Shown here one piece after another: positions 10,370 through 21,440 of a stretch of DNA of 64,000 nucleotides (positions within the stretch are counted from its first letter, which is position 1; each line of letters opens with the position of its first letter). The translations under genes and the position numbers were made by a program. Source of the DNA: Gamsiella multidivaricata (taxonomy: Eukaryota > Mortierellomycota > Mortierellomycetes > Mortierellales > Mortierellaceae); assembly GCF_025024155.1 (NCBI RefSeq), contig NW_026251741.1, positions 309,586 through 373,585 on the forward strand, in the 5' to 3' direction. The notes under the pieces are model-generated. The model worked only from the letters and a program-made list of their open reading frames with translations, searched no databases and was not told the DNA's origin.

Positions 10370-13300
10370 TACGATTTTTTTTTGTATGCGTTCTTCTCAA
10401 AATAAAGTGAATTCCTACCCTACCATTTCTGCTTTAAAAACATCATCGCTTTTTGCCTTGCTAAATAAGGTTGTGCAATTACAGCAATTACAGCAAACGG
10501 TCACCTTTCCGCAAAAAAAAGGACTTTGGCATCACACACAACATACTTTGTCAGCATCGCTCGTCTCAGCATCGCTTGCCTCAACATCACTTGCCTTAAC
10601 ATCAAACCCTTCAACATACACTCCTCGATATAGGACAGAGCTCAGAATCCTGCCATTGGATCTCGTCCTTCCTGGGATGCATCAACCATATAACTACATC
10701 TCACTCCACGACATCAGCCCTGAGGGTCGTTTCGTATGGGTATCCGAGTCCATCTTCGATGTTCTTGGATATACGCCAGAGGAAATCGTAGGGCGGCCTG
10801 TGTACGAGTTCATCTACTCAGAAGATATAGCTGCGAGCAAAACAGTTCACAAGGAAAATGTCATGAACGATCTGGTAGCGAGCCAGGTTATTCTTCGATA
10901 CGTTGGCAAAGATGGCCGTCCGGTGGCCTGCACATCCGTTTTCAGTCTCTGCTACGACTTTGTCGTCAATTGCTCGACCATCGTTGACCCGAATGTCGGC
11001 ACCTGTAGGTAGCAGTGGTCAAATGTCTTTTTAAATTGCCCCTGGTTTCTTTCAGATCAGTAGAGCGCGGTCAAAAATGATAGGCTCGGCAGCCTTGTTG
11101 GCTGTCAGCCATGCAATTGAGAGCCATCATCGGTTGCCTAGTTGCAACTGCCGTCAATAAAATGCAAAGTTCAGTCAGTGGCCCGTTTACATGGGAATGT
11201 TTTCGACTAGATGTCAGTCAAAATAGTCAAGCCAGTTGGAAAGTGGCTTCTGATTAATGTTTAGCCGCTGTCATTGATCTCTTGTTTGATAATAGTCAGG
11301 CAGTTCAGGGCCCACTCAGTCGCGATGACACGCATTGTAGGATCCAGGAAAGAGGTAAAACATGCTACATATGCAATTTGTTTATTATCGACTCGCACAG
11401 GCACCCTTGATAGCCCATCTATCACCATGCCTTCGCTTCACTGTTTACTATCCTCTAAGGCTTCAAACTTGTGTGCGCGGCATGTCAGTTGCCTGCTGCT
11501 ACTTAAGGAGACCAGTCAGCACTAACGACGTGTTTAATGCCTTAATATAGGAGTTCGAGAGGATAAAGCGCCATCAAAGAGCGTTTGACGCCAACTCATG
11601 GAACCATCAAGGATTGGATCCGGAACCGCGCGCTTGTATGATTCTAAACCGATTCTCACGGAGTCTGCTGATCATGTATGCATCTCCGGCGTGCGAGCTG
11701 ATCTTTCACCTCGATCCGGAACAAATTGTCGGCAAACCGATCTTACTCTTTATCCGAGCAGACGATCTAGGATCGTTCGTCGAACAGGTGGACATGGTCA
11801 AGTCGTCCTCAGCAATCACGCATATGAGATTCTGGTTCCAATCCCCGAACTGGCCACAGGAGATCCCATGCGAGGCAATGCTCTTTGGAGCAGTTGATGG
11901 CATGGTTGCTGTCCTGAGACGATGTAAACCCTTTATTAGGAAACGGATGGTCGAGAGTACAGAGCAATACAACAGCGCTCGCAAAGCCAATAACCCGGCT
12001 TCTTGGTCGTCAAGCAGCTCAAGGTCCTTTTCGTCAACTCCCGGTACATCGATGTCCACCTCGCCTCCAATACATGTCCAAACATTCGACACGTACAATC
12101 CGACATACCCTACTCGGAATGCATCCATAGCGTCCATAACTGACCTCAGTCACACTAGGATATCGAAACTTGAATGCGAAAGGACTCGACCGCTTACAGA
12201 TCTCCCAAACAATGCTCCGAGCTTGGCGCCAGAAACGTCGTCATTACCAGAAGCGTTTATCTTCAAAGAGGTCTATGTGCAGGAGTACGAAGAAAGGGAT
12301 GATGGCGATTACAGCGACGATGAAAGACGTGTCAAGGAATCTGACATTGGTGAGAAAGAGATAGGAATCGAATTGGCCTGATACGATTTTTTTTTGTATG
12401 CGTTCTTCTCAAAATAAAGTGAATTCCTACCCTACCATTTCTGCTTTAAAAACATCATCGCTTTTTGCCTTGCTAAATAAGGTTGTGCAATTACAGCAAT
12501 TACAGCAAACGGTCACCTTTCCGCAAAAAAAAGGACTTTGGCATCACACACAACATACTTTGTCAGCATCGCTCGTCTCAGCATCGCTTGCCTCAACATC
12601 ACTTGCCTTAACATCAAACCCTTCAACATACACTCCTCGATATAGGACAGAGCTCAGAATCCTGCCATTGGATCTCGTCCTTCCTGGGATGCATCAACCA
12701 TATAACTACATCTCACTCCACGACATCAGCCCTGAGGGTCGTTTCGTATGGGTATCCGAGTCCATCTTCGATGTTCTTGGATATACGCCAGAGGAAATCG
12801 TAGGGCGGCCTGTGTACGAGTTCATCTACTCAGAAGATATAGCTGCGAGCAAAACAGTTCACAAGGAAAATGTCATGAACGATCTGGTAGCGAGCCAGGT
12901 TATTCTTCGATACGTTGGCAAAGATGGCCGTCCGGTGGCCTGCACATCCGTTTTCAGTCTCTGCTACGACTTTGTCGTCAATTGCTCGACCATCGTTGAC
13001 CCGAATGTCGGCACCTGTAGGTAGCAGTGGTCAAATGTCTTTTTAAATTGCCCCTGGTTTCTTTCAGATCAGTAGAGCGCGGTCAAAAATGATAGGCTCG
13101 GCAGCCTTGTTGGCTGTCAGCCATGCAATTGAGAGCCATCATCGGTTGCCTAGTTGCAACTGCCGTCAATAAAATGCAAAGTTCAGTCAGTGGCCCGTTT
13201 ACATGGGAATGTTTTCGACTAGATGTCAGTCAAAATAGTCAAGCCAGTTGGAAAGTGGCTTCTGATTAATGTTTAGCCGCTGTCATTGATCTCTTGTTTG

Positions 13301-13965
13301 ATAATAGTCAGGCAGTTCAGGGCCCACTCAGTCGCGATGACACGCATTGTAGGATCCAGGAAAGAGGTAAAACATGCTACATATGCAATTTGTTTATTAT
13401 CGACTCGCACAGGCACCCTTGATAGCCCATCTATCACCATGCCTTCGCTTCACTGTTTACTATCCTCTAAGGCTTCAAACTTGTGTGCGCGGCATGTCAG
13501 TTGCCTGCTGCTACTTAAGGAGACCAGTCAGCACTAACGACGTGTTTAATGCCTTAATATAGGAGTTCGAGAGGATAAAGCGCCATCAAAGAGCGTTTGA
13601 CGCCAACTCATGGAACCATCAAGGATTGGATCCGGAACCGCGCGCTTGTATGATTCTAAACCGATTCTCACGGAGTCTGCTGATCATGTATGCATCTCCG
13701 GCGTGCGAGCTGATCTTTCACCTCGATCCGGAACAAATTGTCGGCAAACCGATCTTACTCTTTATCCGAGCAGACGATCTAGGATCGTTCGTCGAACAGG
13801 TGGACATGGTCAAGTCGTCCTCAGCAATCACGCATATGAGATTCTGGTTCCAATCCCCGAACTGGCCACAGGAGATCCCATGCGAGGCAATGCTCTTTGG
13901 AGCAGTTGATGGCATGGTTGCTGTCCTGAGACGATGTAAACCCTTTATTAGGAAACGGATGGTCG
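9683..13965 (+). repeat. 2,012-bp direct tandem repeat spanning PAS genes A-C
   Basis: Bases 9683-11953 look identical to 11695-13965, an offset of exactly 2,012. One unit runs from inside exon 3 of one PAS gene, through the intergenic DNA and exons 1-2 of the next gene, to the same point in its exon 3. The left limit is set by the A/C difference at 9682 (T in A; C at 11694 and 13706). The right limit is set by the B/C difference at 11954 versus 13966. Introns and spacers match as well as exons. Confidence 0.9.
10677..12381 (+). CDS. Tandem PAS-domain protein, copy B (A/C chimera)
   Basis: A 405-residue paralogue with exons 10677-11004, 11296-11354 (59 nt) and 11551-12381, the same phases as copy A. 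PAS 1 begins MHQPYNYISLHDISPEGRF. The linker is RQFRAHSVAMTRIVGSRKE. Exon 3 begins EFERIKRHQRAF. The 5' two thirds match copy C base for base, and the 3' end (C-terminal tail ending DIGEKEIGIELA) matches copy A. The frame is open upstream to about 10386, but copies A and D start at the equivalent Met, so I chose 10677. The intergenic DNA before it (307 bp) is short and holds an AATAAA signal for copy A near 10399. Function as for copy A. Confidence 0.85.
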
Positions 13966-14411
13966 GGAGTGCAGAGCAATACAGCAGTAGTCAGGGTTCT
14001 TCATGGTCATCTATCAGTTCTCAGTCATACTTGACAACCCCCGCTACATCAGCATCGCCTTCACCGCCTTCGGTCCACGCGGGCGGTCATGTTAGCCAAC
14101 CCGCAGCCCCTGTTCAGAATTTGCCAATGTCAAGACTCAACCGGATAAGAATTGTGGACCTTGCCAGCGAGAAAATTCGGCCGTTGGCAGATATTCCAAA
14201 GAACGACCCGATGCTTTTATCAGAAACGTCAGCGATGCCCAAGGGATTCGGGATCAGAGAGTACCGTATGGATCAGTACGAAGAAGACGACGACGACGAC
14301 AACGACGACGAGGAGGAGGAAGAGGAAGAGGACAAGGAGAGGGAGGAAGGGAGATTTGAGGTTGCCAAGCACTTCGAGAGCAACGTTGACGTTGACTTGG
14401 GTATGGATTAG
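12689..14411 (+). CDS. Tandem PAS-domain protein, copy C
   Basis: A 411-residue paralogue with exons 12689-13016, 13308-13366 (59 nt) and 13563-14411. It is identical to copy B up to 13965 and then diverges. Its C-terminal tail differs from A and B and ends in a run of Asp and Glu (EEDDDDDNDDEEEEEEE near 14280-14335) followed by ESNVDVDLGMD. The acidic end could be an interaction or activation surface (inference). C is the probable donor of the 5' part of copy B. Confidence 0.85.
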
Positions 14412-14486
14412 AGAAGCAGTCTCAACATGATGGTCAGCACTGCCATCTCCGAATGGTCCTTTAACAGAACGGGATTAATGCAAGAG

Positions 14487-14523
<37 letters not shown>

Positions 14524-14526
14524 ACT
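14487..14526 (+). repeat. AGCAAC microsatellite
   Basis: About six to seven copies of AGCAAC lie between PAS genes C and D, 75 bp after the stop of C. It is intergenic, probably in the 3' UTR of C. Confidence 0.8.
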
Positions 14527-14790
14527 ACAGTAAAATATACCCCGGAGATCACCGCAGCAGCATCGAATTTTGCACCATGCAAATTAGTGGCCTTTCCACT
14601 CGTGCATTTACATGTTCAAGTATGCAACTCTTCCATCATACTTTCTCTCTGCGCGCTCTTTCTCTTTTTCCTCATCATCATCGCACCTATCAATGCTTAT
14701 CACCTTCCCTTCCATCGACTCGACTTTGCTTCTTCTCCACCGTCCTCTTCTTCTTTTCCTCGTATTCATTGTCCTATCCGCCGCTATCAA

Positions 14791-15549
14791 ATGTTCCAGT
14801 CAGCAAATTACATATCCTTCACCGACCTCACTCCAGAGGGAGTCTTCCTCTGGGTATCGTCGTCCGTCTATGACGTTCTCGGATACAGCCCAGAGGAGCT
14901 CGCGGGCCAGCCCTCCTACAGTGTGATCTACCCGGATGATGTGGCCCACGGGAGGGTCGTCCACAAGGAGAACATGATGAATGATCTCGTTGCAAGCCAG
15001 ATTCTTCTTCGATACCGGGCCAAGGACGGCCGACTTATTCCCTGCGTCCTCGTCTTCAGTCTCTGCTACAACTTCGTTGTAGCCTGTTCCGCCGTTGCCG
15101 ATCCGAATGCTCATACGTGTTAGTAATGATATCCATCAGTCTTGTCTTCCTTTTGCTCATAACGAAACACATTGCTTCATTTGGCCCGCGTGGTTCTTAT
15201 ATTTTCTTGTTCTTTATTCAGTTCAATGGCTCTCATCTCCATGTAACACAACACAGCGTTGATCCCATTTATTCCATGTAAAGGTAGTGTGATCGCAGTC
15301 TACTGAGAATAGGGTTTTCCCGTGGAGATATCTTGGGCAGAGATGGCCAATGGGCTCCTTTCCTTCATATCCCGCTCTGGAAGCTTGGCAGGATCAGCAT
15401 TGTATGCCTGGAAATCTTCCTGGGCCCCTGTCGCAGGAGACACTTTGGGGATGGGAGCGAGGGGAAGGAGGGGCTGCTGAACAGTTTCCACATGCTAATA
15501 CGATGGCAAGTATGCCGAGATATGAGGGTAGTATTACTGACTGACTGAC

Positions 15550-15584
<35 letters not shown>

Positions 15585-16812
15585 CCGGTAGACACGCAAC
15601 TAAGAACACATTCTGCAATGATGAGACGCCTTGTAGGAAATCGGAAAGAGGTAAGGCATTATCGCCCCCCACTCCTCTTCACAGTAACGGAAAGGACCAA
15701 AAAATTGCGCTAGCTTCGTATCACATCGCATCGGGCGATGCTCCTCTCTCAGTCCTATCGCACACAGCAGCGAGTAGCTTTTTGTTATTATGAGTCCTGC
15801 GGGTAAAACTGACTGATAGATCAAGGATGAGATACATCCATATCCCTCGATTCTATGGTCTATGGTCTTGGTCTCCAAGCTCTGTTCTCTTTCTGGAACC
15901 CAATTCAGGGCAAACATTAATGCCCCCAATATTGTCGGCCACTCTGCTTATTTATTTGCATTGTTTATAATGTCTATATTTTAGGAATTTGAGAGGATCA
16001 GACGCCATCACGAGGCATTTGCCGCCAATTCCTGGAACTTCAAAGGATTGGATCCAGAGCTCCGGGTGTGCATGCTCCTGAATCGGTTCTCACGAGGTTT
16101 GCTAGTCATGTACGCTTCACCAGCGGCTGAAATCGCTATTCATATGAGCCCAGAACAGATTATCGGCAAACCAATCCTGCTCTTTATCCGAGCTGATGAT
16201 CTGGGATCGTTCGTCGAGCAAATGGACATGGTCAAGTCGTCCTCAGCGATCATGCACATGAGATTCTGGTTCCAGTCGCCGAACTGGCCACGAGAGATCC
16301 CATGTGAAGCCATGCTCTTTGGAGCGGTGGACGGAATGGTCATGGGGCTGCGGCGGTGTAAGCCGTTTGTCAGGAAACTCTTGGTCTCGGGTACGGATCA
16401 GTACGAGGCGCGTGGAGGCATTGCAGGATCATCGTGTTCGTCCAATTGTTCAAACCCACTCTCAGCGGCACCCTACAGCTCAACTTCAATCTCGCCATCA
16501 GCACATCCGTCAGGCGCCAAATCACTAAGCCCTGCTCGGGATCTCCCGATGACAAGACTTAGCCGCATCGGTATTCTGGACCTTGAGGATTTTGAGAATA
16601 CGAAAATGCGACCATTGACAGAGGTTGTAGTGGATGATCCGAACCTGGTGAAGAGCACCTCAACTCTACAGGGGTATGGACTGTGGGAATACCGGACAGC
16701 GGAGTGCGAGATCGAAGAGGAGGATGACTCTGGAAGTTTCGGCGACGATTTTGACACTGAATTTGCCGCACGTCAAGAGGATGAAGACGATGTAAAGGCG
16801 GATATACATTAA
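14791..16812 (+). CDS. Tandem PAS-domain protein, copy D
   Basis: Fourth and most diverged paralogue; 404 residues. Exons are 14791-15118, 15592-15650 (again 59 nt) and 15985-16812, with the same phases. PAS 1 starts MFQSANYISFTDLTPEG. The linker is TQLRTHSAMMRRLVGNRKE. PAS 2 starts EFERIRRHHEAFAANSWNF and includes SPEQIIGKPILLFIRADDLG. The tail is Ser-rich, then acidic (EIEEEDDSGSFGDDFD). Intron 1 is 473 bp and ends in a 31-base T run (15552-15582) only 9 bases before exon 2. The gene is convergent with the PPR gene downstream. Confidence 0.85.
15552..15582 (+). repeat. 31-base T run at a 3' splice site
   Basis: An uninterrupted T31 inside intron 1 of PAS gene D, just before the ...GGTAG acceptor at 15587-15591. 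It acts as a very long polypyrimidine tract. Confidence 0.8.
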
Positions 16813-17795
16813 GGGATTATGACCTTTACGTACTGATGAGTACAACGTTGCTGAGCACGAACAAAAAGAACTATGTGCGGGGTTGAAGGAGTAGCAATCT
16901 CACCTAGAAAATATCCATAGACCATAATAAAATCATGTGCATGCATCCTATCGCTGTTTCCATTTCCTTTCCGTTCTTTTACTTTCACTACCATCTTCAT
17001 TACTTTTTTTTTTTGTATGTTGTTTATGCATGCGCTTCAAGCATTTGGACCGCAGCCATCGAAAGAAAGCAGGGAGATCTCTTCTTTCTCGAGATCGCTT
17101 GATAATTGGGTAATTGGGTAACTGGGCAAGCAAGGTTTGCTCCGCTCATTTTCTGTATTTTTGCCTTGTCTTCACTAATGTAGCGAACATGCATGACTTA
17201 CCTATAAACTAAGAAAACCCCCCCTCCCCCTTCCAAACAAAACGCCGATGACCAACAGATCGTTGTGCGCTTTCACAGCTGTCTTTAAGAATGCCAAGGT
17301 ATAACAACCAACAACTCGCGCACAAACATATCCAGACATCCAGACAATTCGCATGATGAGCGAAAGTACAGAAAGCCAAGCATTGGAATGTGATTGTATG
17401 ATGGTATGCCAAAGAAAAAAAAGATATATAAATTCCTTCACGTATATATACCATTTAATCCCCTCTTTTTTTTTTCTGACCACCTTGCGACAGTCAAAAT
17501 TTTATAGGCAACGGTGTATTGCAATGAAAACGACGCTGCGAAGTGAACAGAAGGAGGGTAATAGGGCGTCATCTCTATCATGTAGTTGTCCGTTGTCTGT
17601 TTGTCCATCCCTCTACTATCTCCTCTTTAATGAAAAGTAATATACATGTTTGTTCTTGAATGTAATGGTACAATGCACAGAAAAAAATAATCGCTTCTCG
17701 GACCTGAACTCGATGTAGCGTGCATGACTAGACTCTCCCGCCTTGGTCCCTCATAGAAGTGAAGGCCCAGCAGTTGATGCGTGTGCTGCAGGGCG
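16813..17795. other. Intergenic, 3' ends of PAS-D and PPR genes
   Basis: Convergent 3' flanks. It is A/T-rich with short T runs. No coding frame with family resemblance or RNA gene was seen. Confidence 0.4.
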
Positions 17796-20700
17796 TTATG
17801 ACCGGATGCGCGGTGACACTCGACCCCGGGAGCTTTCCATGTACTCGGCCCATGCCTTGCTCAATTCGGTCCCTCCCTTGCATAGAACCCGATCCACCAA
17901 CTCAAGTCCCCCTATAATCAACCCTTTGTGTTCGCTCAAGATGCGAACCGTGTTCACGTCCGGACAAAGTGGCGACGACGATGACGACGATACTGGCGAC
18001 TTGCCTTCTTCGCTGCTGGCCACCTCCGTAGTATTAGGTGAGGTAGTAGAGGTCTCAGCGTCAGCGTTAGCGCTAGGGACAGAGCTGAGAAGGAACCGTT
18101 CTACAACATCCTTGGCAGCATCAACGTTCTGGTAGGAAAGCAGGCTTTCGAGGTAGCTGTTAAGCCCATCGATCCCGATCGGAATATGGTGTTCCTGAAC
18201 CCATTCAAAACTGCTCTTCAGCGTCTCAAATCGGGTGACATCACGACCGCCCGTAGTATCCATAGCCGATGATCCTGTAGACGACGCGCTCTTATCACGG
18301 CGCTCCAACAGTGGCTGCAGGAACTCCTGCCGCTTCAAGAGTTGTTGGATCAGCATACGATTGGGGCCCTTAAACTCCAGATGCCTTGATGCTAAAGCCG
18401 AAGGGACAGCTTCCGATCCACCATTGCTAGCAGCAACAGCAGGAGAAGCAGCCACCATGGATGCATCACCCATGCCATAACCTGCCCTTAGTCCCAGGCC
18501 AAGGCCCCCACTCAAACTGCGACGGATCTGGCCAAAGTCCCATCCGTCCGCGGTCTGATTGTCGTTCGCACCTTGACCTCGGTCTTGCAGTGCGCTGACA
18601 TGGCCTCGCTCCATGAACTTTGACTTACGCGCGGCCTTGGCGACTTGCTCGAACGCAAGCGCCATCACCTGTTGTTCTTCCAGACTGGTTGTCGAATGAC
18701 CACTGCTGAGTTGTCGCTCCGTAAAATATTGGGTCATCGCGTTCCAAGACCTCATGACATCATCCCTCAAGGCATCATTCCGTGAACTGGCTTTGGCGCG
18801 CATCACTCCAACGTGCGCCATCTGAACCGGTCCTTGCACCATAATTCGATTTGAGTGCACTGTCTTTGGACGTCCAGCAGGTGTCTTTTCGGTGTGAGAA
18901 TACAACAACTCATACACCCGTTCGGCTGCCTCCGGATGATGGTCCAGCTTCCAGATCAGATCGACGACCTCGCTCTCCCTCGGCTGGTACCTATTCTCGC
19001 GAATCATGAGCTCGTAAAGAGTCCTCTCTGCAAGTGAAAGCTTATCGCGCTCGAGAAGATGACGAAACAGCTGATGATATAGCCTTCTCGGCACGGAACC
19101 ATATGAAATCGGCTGTGTCTCGATAGCTCGTCGCATCTCATTCAGGACCCTCCATGCGGAAGAATGGTCATCTACAGCCAGGTGGTGCTCAAAGAATAGG
19201 ATCCAGGTCCTTGAAGCCGGAGTATACAGATGAGGGCTGCCTCTCATAATGCGTAAAACATTCTTAGCCTGTAGCAGGTCGCCCTGCGACAAAAGCCCTT
19301 CAATCAGCAGTTCGAACGTTGTCGCTGTCGGTGCGATTCCCTGACTTGACATGTACCGGATCACATGTAGCGCCTTGTACATCCACTCTTGAGAGTACGA
19401 GTCAGCGTCCACAGCTGCGAACTGGGTGCTGAATCCGCCTTGGTCCCTGATGATCTGTCGGATACAGGTCCTCATAAACGGCTCTAACATCCTGGGTATG
19501 ACTTCAAAGCCCTGTCGCCCATACTCTGCCAGCCAGTAATGCGCCCTCGGCATATCCAACTCCTTCAACGATGTGTCGATAAGGATTCGGAACGATTGTC
19601 GGTCAGCCGCATATCCCAGGCTCAACATATGCTTCACGAATGCCTCAGCGCGACTAATGCCCTCCTGAGTTCCGATCGCCCTCAAGAGATTATTGTATAC
19701 TGTAGTCGTAGGCTTTGGCCCATGTTTATGCAAATGGTCCAATACAGACTGCATCAATCGTATTTCTCCAGGAGTAGTCAACAGTTGTCCTAGAAAGGCT
19801 GTGTAGACATCAAGCGGGATGGGATGTGGAAAGCGACCATGAAGAGATTTGAACCAATATCCAGCCATGCTAGGTCGACCAGATCGGACAAAGATTGAGG
19901 CGAGAAGGGCAATCGTCCGTGTGTTGGGCGCAGCGCCGTCCTTAGACTGAAAGTCGAACTTTGGTGCCCGATATCTGCTGAATAAAATTTGGGCGATCTT
20001 GAAGCCGTTCACCCAGTCCTCTAGGTCCTCGCATCGCTCCAGAATGGTGTTATAATCCTGGGTAGAGAATCGCTGCAGCCGTGGCGCAATATTTGATGAA
20101 GCACGTTGAGACTCGACATAGTGCGCCTCGTCCATCTTGACTAGTCTCAAAAGTTGAGTTCCGTCTGGAAGCCTCGCACCAGACGGTTTCGCCAGCATCA
20201 GATACTTGGCCCGCCGGATCGCATGTTGAGCTTTGTCTTGCTCCAGAAACTCATCCAGCTCCTCCAATCGCCTTCGATAGTGCCGCACGAGTGGCCGCCG
20301 CCACGAGAACATTGCATTCCTCTCCTTGATCATCGTACGCTGCAACTGTGCTGTCTTTGCCCTCCAAAATGCCCGTTGGCCTCTTGAGGAAAACATCTTG
20401 GAGTGTCGTAAAAAGTGCTGGAAGCCTAGAAATCGTATTCGCTGAGGGTATGGTCGTGCCCTGTAGTAGTAGTGCACATGCATGTATCTCTGAGAAGGCG
20501 TGTGGATTTTCATTGCTACTGGCGAGGTAGAAGCCCATTTTCTGAGCTTCGAACGCCTCAGCTTCCTCTGTGACTGAATACTGGGTTTGAGCCGTGTCTT
20601 TGTATGTCCGTCCAGGCTCAGGAACATTGATGAATGCTGGGGCGCCGATCTCTGCATCAGTTTCAAATGCCGCTGCAGTCTGAATCGATGCATTGCTGCC

Positions 20701-21440
20701 ATATGACGCCTCTTCCGTCCCATGCGAGAAATTTGGCTGGGATCCGCAGCCTTGGCGAGTTTGAACAGGGTCGAGAGTGTGGGATTGCTGGATTTAAGGT
20801 ATGATGGGATTGGTTTGAAGAATGCGGGGTTCGGTGTGGATATTGATGATGATGCCGATGCTGGTGCTGGTGCTGATGAAGATGATGCTGATGCTGATGC
20901 TGATGTTGAAGAAGTATTCAGTGACGATAGTGATGATGAAGGCGATGATGACGAGGGCCGCGGGCGAGACGATAGACGTGCGGTTGATTTGGTTCTAAAG
21001 TTGACATTGGTCTCTGTTGCAAACACCCTTGATTCTCCTGCAGGTGCACTCTTTAGATTATGTCGATTCCGCCAGTTCGTTAATGAAGGCCTCAACGTCC
21101 GATGATGATTAGGGAAGGAGGGCCGGGTGTGAAGAGTGGATGCCTGTAACCGATCTACGCTGCATCGACGTGTCCGGTATCCTGCCGAAGAAAGCGTTGA
21201 TCTGTGTCGCGTTTGCTGGTGATCCCAATGGCTGTGCAGTGTATTCAGGGTAAATCCCTGGTATGGATAGGCATGGCTCGTGTGCAGCGCCTGAGTGCTT
21301 CCTGTCGCCCGCCTGGATCTGCTGTATCCCTGACTTGCAGCACCTGGATAGGTTGAGGAGGAGCGGTGAATAGCAGAGTTCGCGAGACAATACCCTCTTG
21401 CTAAGGGACATGTAGCCTTGAGCAGCCTTCTGATATCCAT
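17796..21440 (-). CDS. Large pentatricopeptide-repeat (PPR) protein, mitochondrial
   Basis: Single exon, 1,214 residues. The N-terminus MDIRRLLKATCPLARGY is basic with no acidic residues after Asp2, as in a mitochondrial presequence. Residues of about 150-210 are a Ser/Ala/Pro low-complexity linker encoded by a degenerate TCA/GCA array (20830-20905). From about residue 480 to 850 there are degenerate 35-residue helical repeats typical of PPR proteins, for example TTTVYNNLLRAIGTQEGISR, RQSFRILIDTSLKELDMPRA and TTFELLIEGLLSQGDLLQAK. The C-terminal 300 residues are helical without clear repeats. Fungal PPR proteins of this size usually act in mitochondrial RNA stability or translation; the RNA target is unknown. 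Another mitochondrial gene (bS18m) lies just upstream on the same strand. Confidence 0.85.
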   Translation of the reverse strand: MDIRRLLKATCPLARGYCLANSAIHRSSSTYPGAASQGYSRSRRATGSTQALHTSHAYPYQGFTLNTLHSHWDHQQTRHRSTLSSAGYRTRRCSVDRLQASTLHTRPSFPNHHRTLRPSLTNWRNRHNLKSAPAGESRVFATETNVNFRTKSTARLSSRPRPSSSSPSSSLSSLNTSSTSASASASSSSAPAPASASSSISTPNPAFFKPIPSYLKSSNPTLSTLFKLAKAADPSQISRMGRKRRHMAAMHRFRLQRHLKLMQRSAPQHSSMFLSLDGHTKTRLKPSIQSQRKLRRSKLRKWASTSPVAMKIHTPSQRYMHVHYYYRARPYPQRIRFLGFQHFLRHSKMFSSRGQRAFWRAKTAQLQRTMIKERNAMFSWRRPLVRHYRRRLEELDEFLEQDKAQHAIRRAKYLMLAKPSGARLPDGTQLLRLVKMDEAHYVESQRASSNIAPRLQRFSTQDYNTILERCEDLEDWVNGFKIAQILFSRYRAPKFDFQSKDGAAPNTRTIALLASIFVRSGRPSMAGYWFKSLHGRFPHPIPLDVYTAFLGQLLTTPGEIRLMQSVLDHLHKHGPKPTTTVYNNLLRAIGTQEGISRAEAFVKHMLSLGYAADRQSFRILIDTSLKELDMPRAHYWLAEYGRQGFEVIPRMLEPFMRTCIRQIIRDQGGFSTQFAAVDADSYSQEWMYKALHVIRYMSSQGIAPTATTFELLIEGLLSQGDLLQAKNVLRIMRGSPHLYTPASRTWILFFEHHLAVDDHSSAWRVLNEMRRAIETQPISYGSVPRRLYHQLFRHLLERDKLSLAERTLYELMIRENRYQPRESEVVDLIWKLDHHPEAAERVYELLYSHTEKTPAGRPKTVHSNRIMVQGPVQMAHVGVMRAKASSRNDALRDDVMRSWNAMTQYFTERQLSSGHSTTSLEEQQVMALAFEQVAKAARKSKFMERGHVSALQDRGQGANDNQTADGWDFGQIRRSLSGGLGLGLRAGYGMGDASMVAASPAVAASNGGSEAVPSALASRHLEFKGPNRMLIQQLLKRQEFLQPLLERRDKSASSTGSSAMDTTGGRDVTRFETLKSSFEWVQEHHIPIGIDGLNSYLESLLSYQNVDAAKDVVERFLLSSVPSANADAETSTTSPNTTEVASSEEGKSPVSSSSSSPLCPDVNTVRILSEHKGLIIGGLELVDRVLCKGGTELSKAWAEYMESSRGRVSPRIRS

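Noticed and set aside
10386..10676. N-terminal extension of PAS gene B (and 12398-12688 for C)
   Set aside because: The frame is open, but copies A and D start at the equivalent of 10677, and this stretch carries the polyadenylation signal of the gene before.
14461..14530. CRISPR-like or functional repeat array
   Set aside because: A simple AGCAAC microsatellite. No spacer structure exists anywhere in the window, and the organism is a eukaryote.
8582..16812. White-collar-1 type blue-light photoreceptors
   Set aside because: PAS domains resemble the non-LOV PAS of such proteins, but there is no flavin-binding Cys motif (NCRFLQ) and no GATA zinc finger in any of the four copies.
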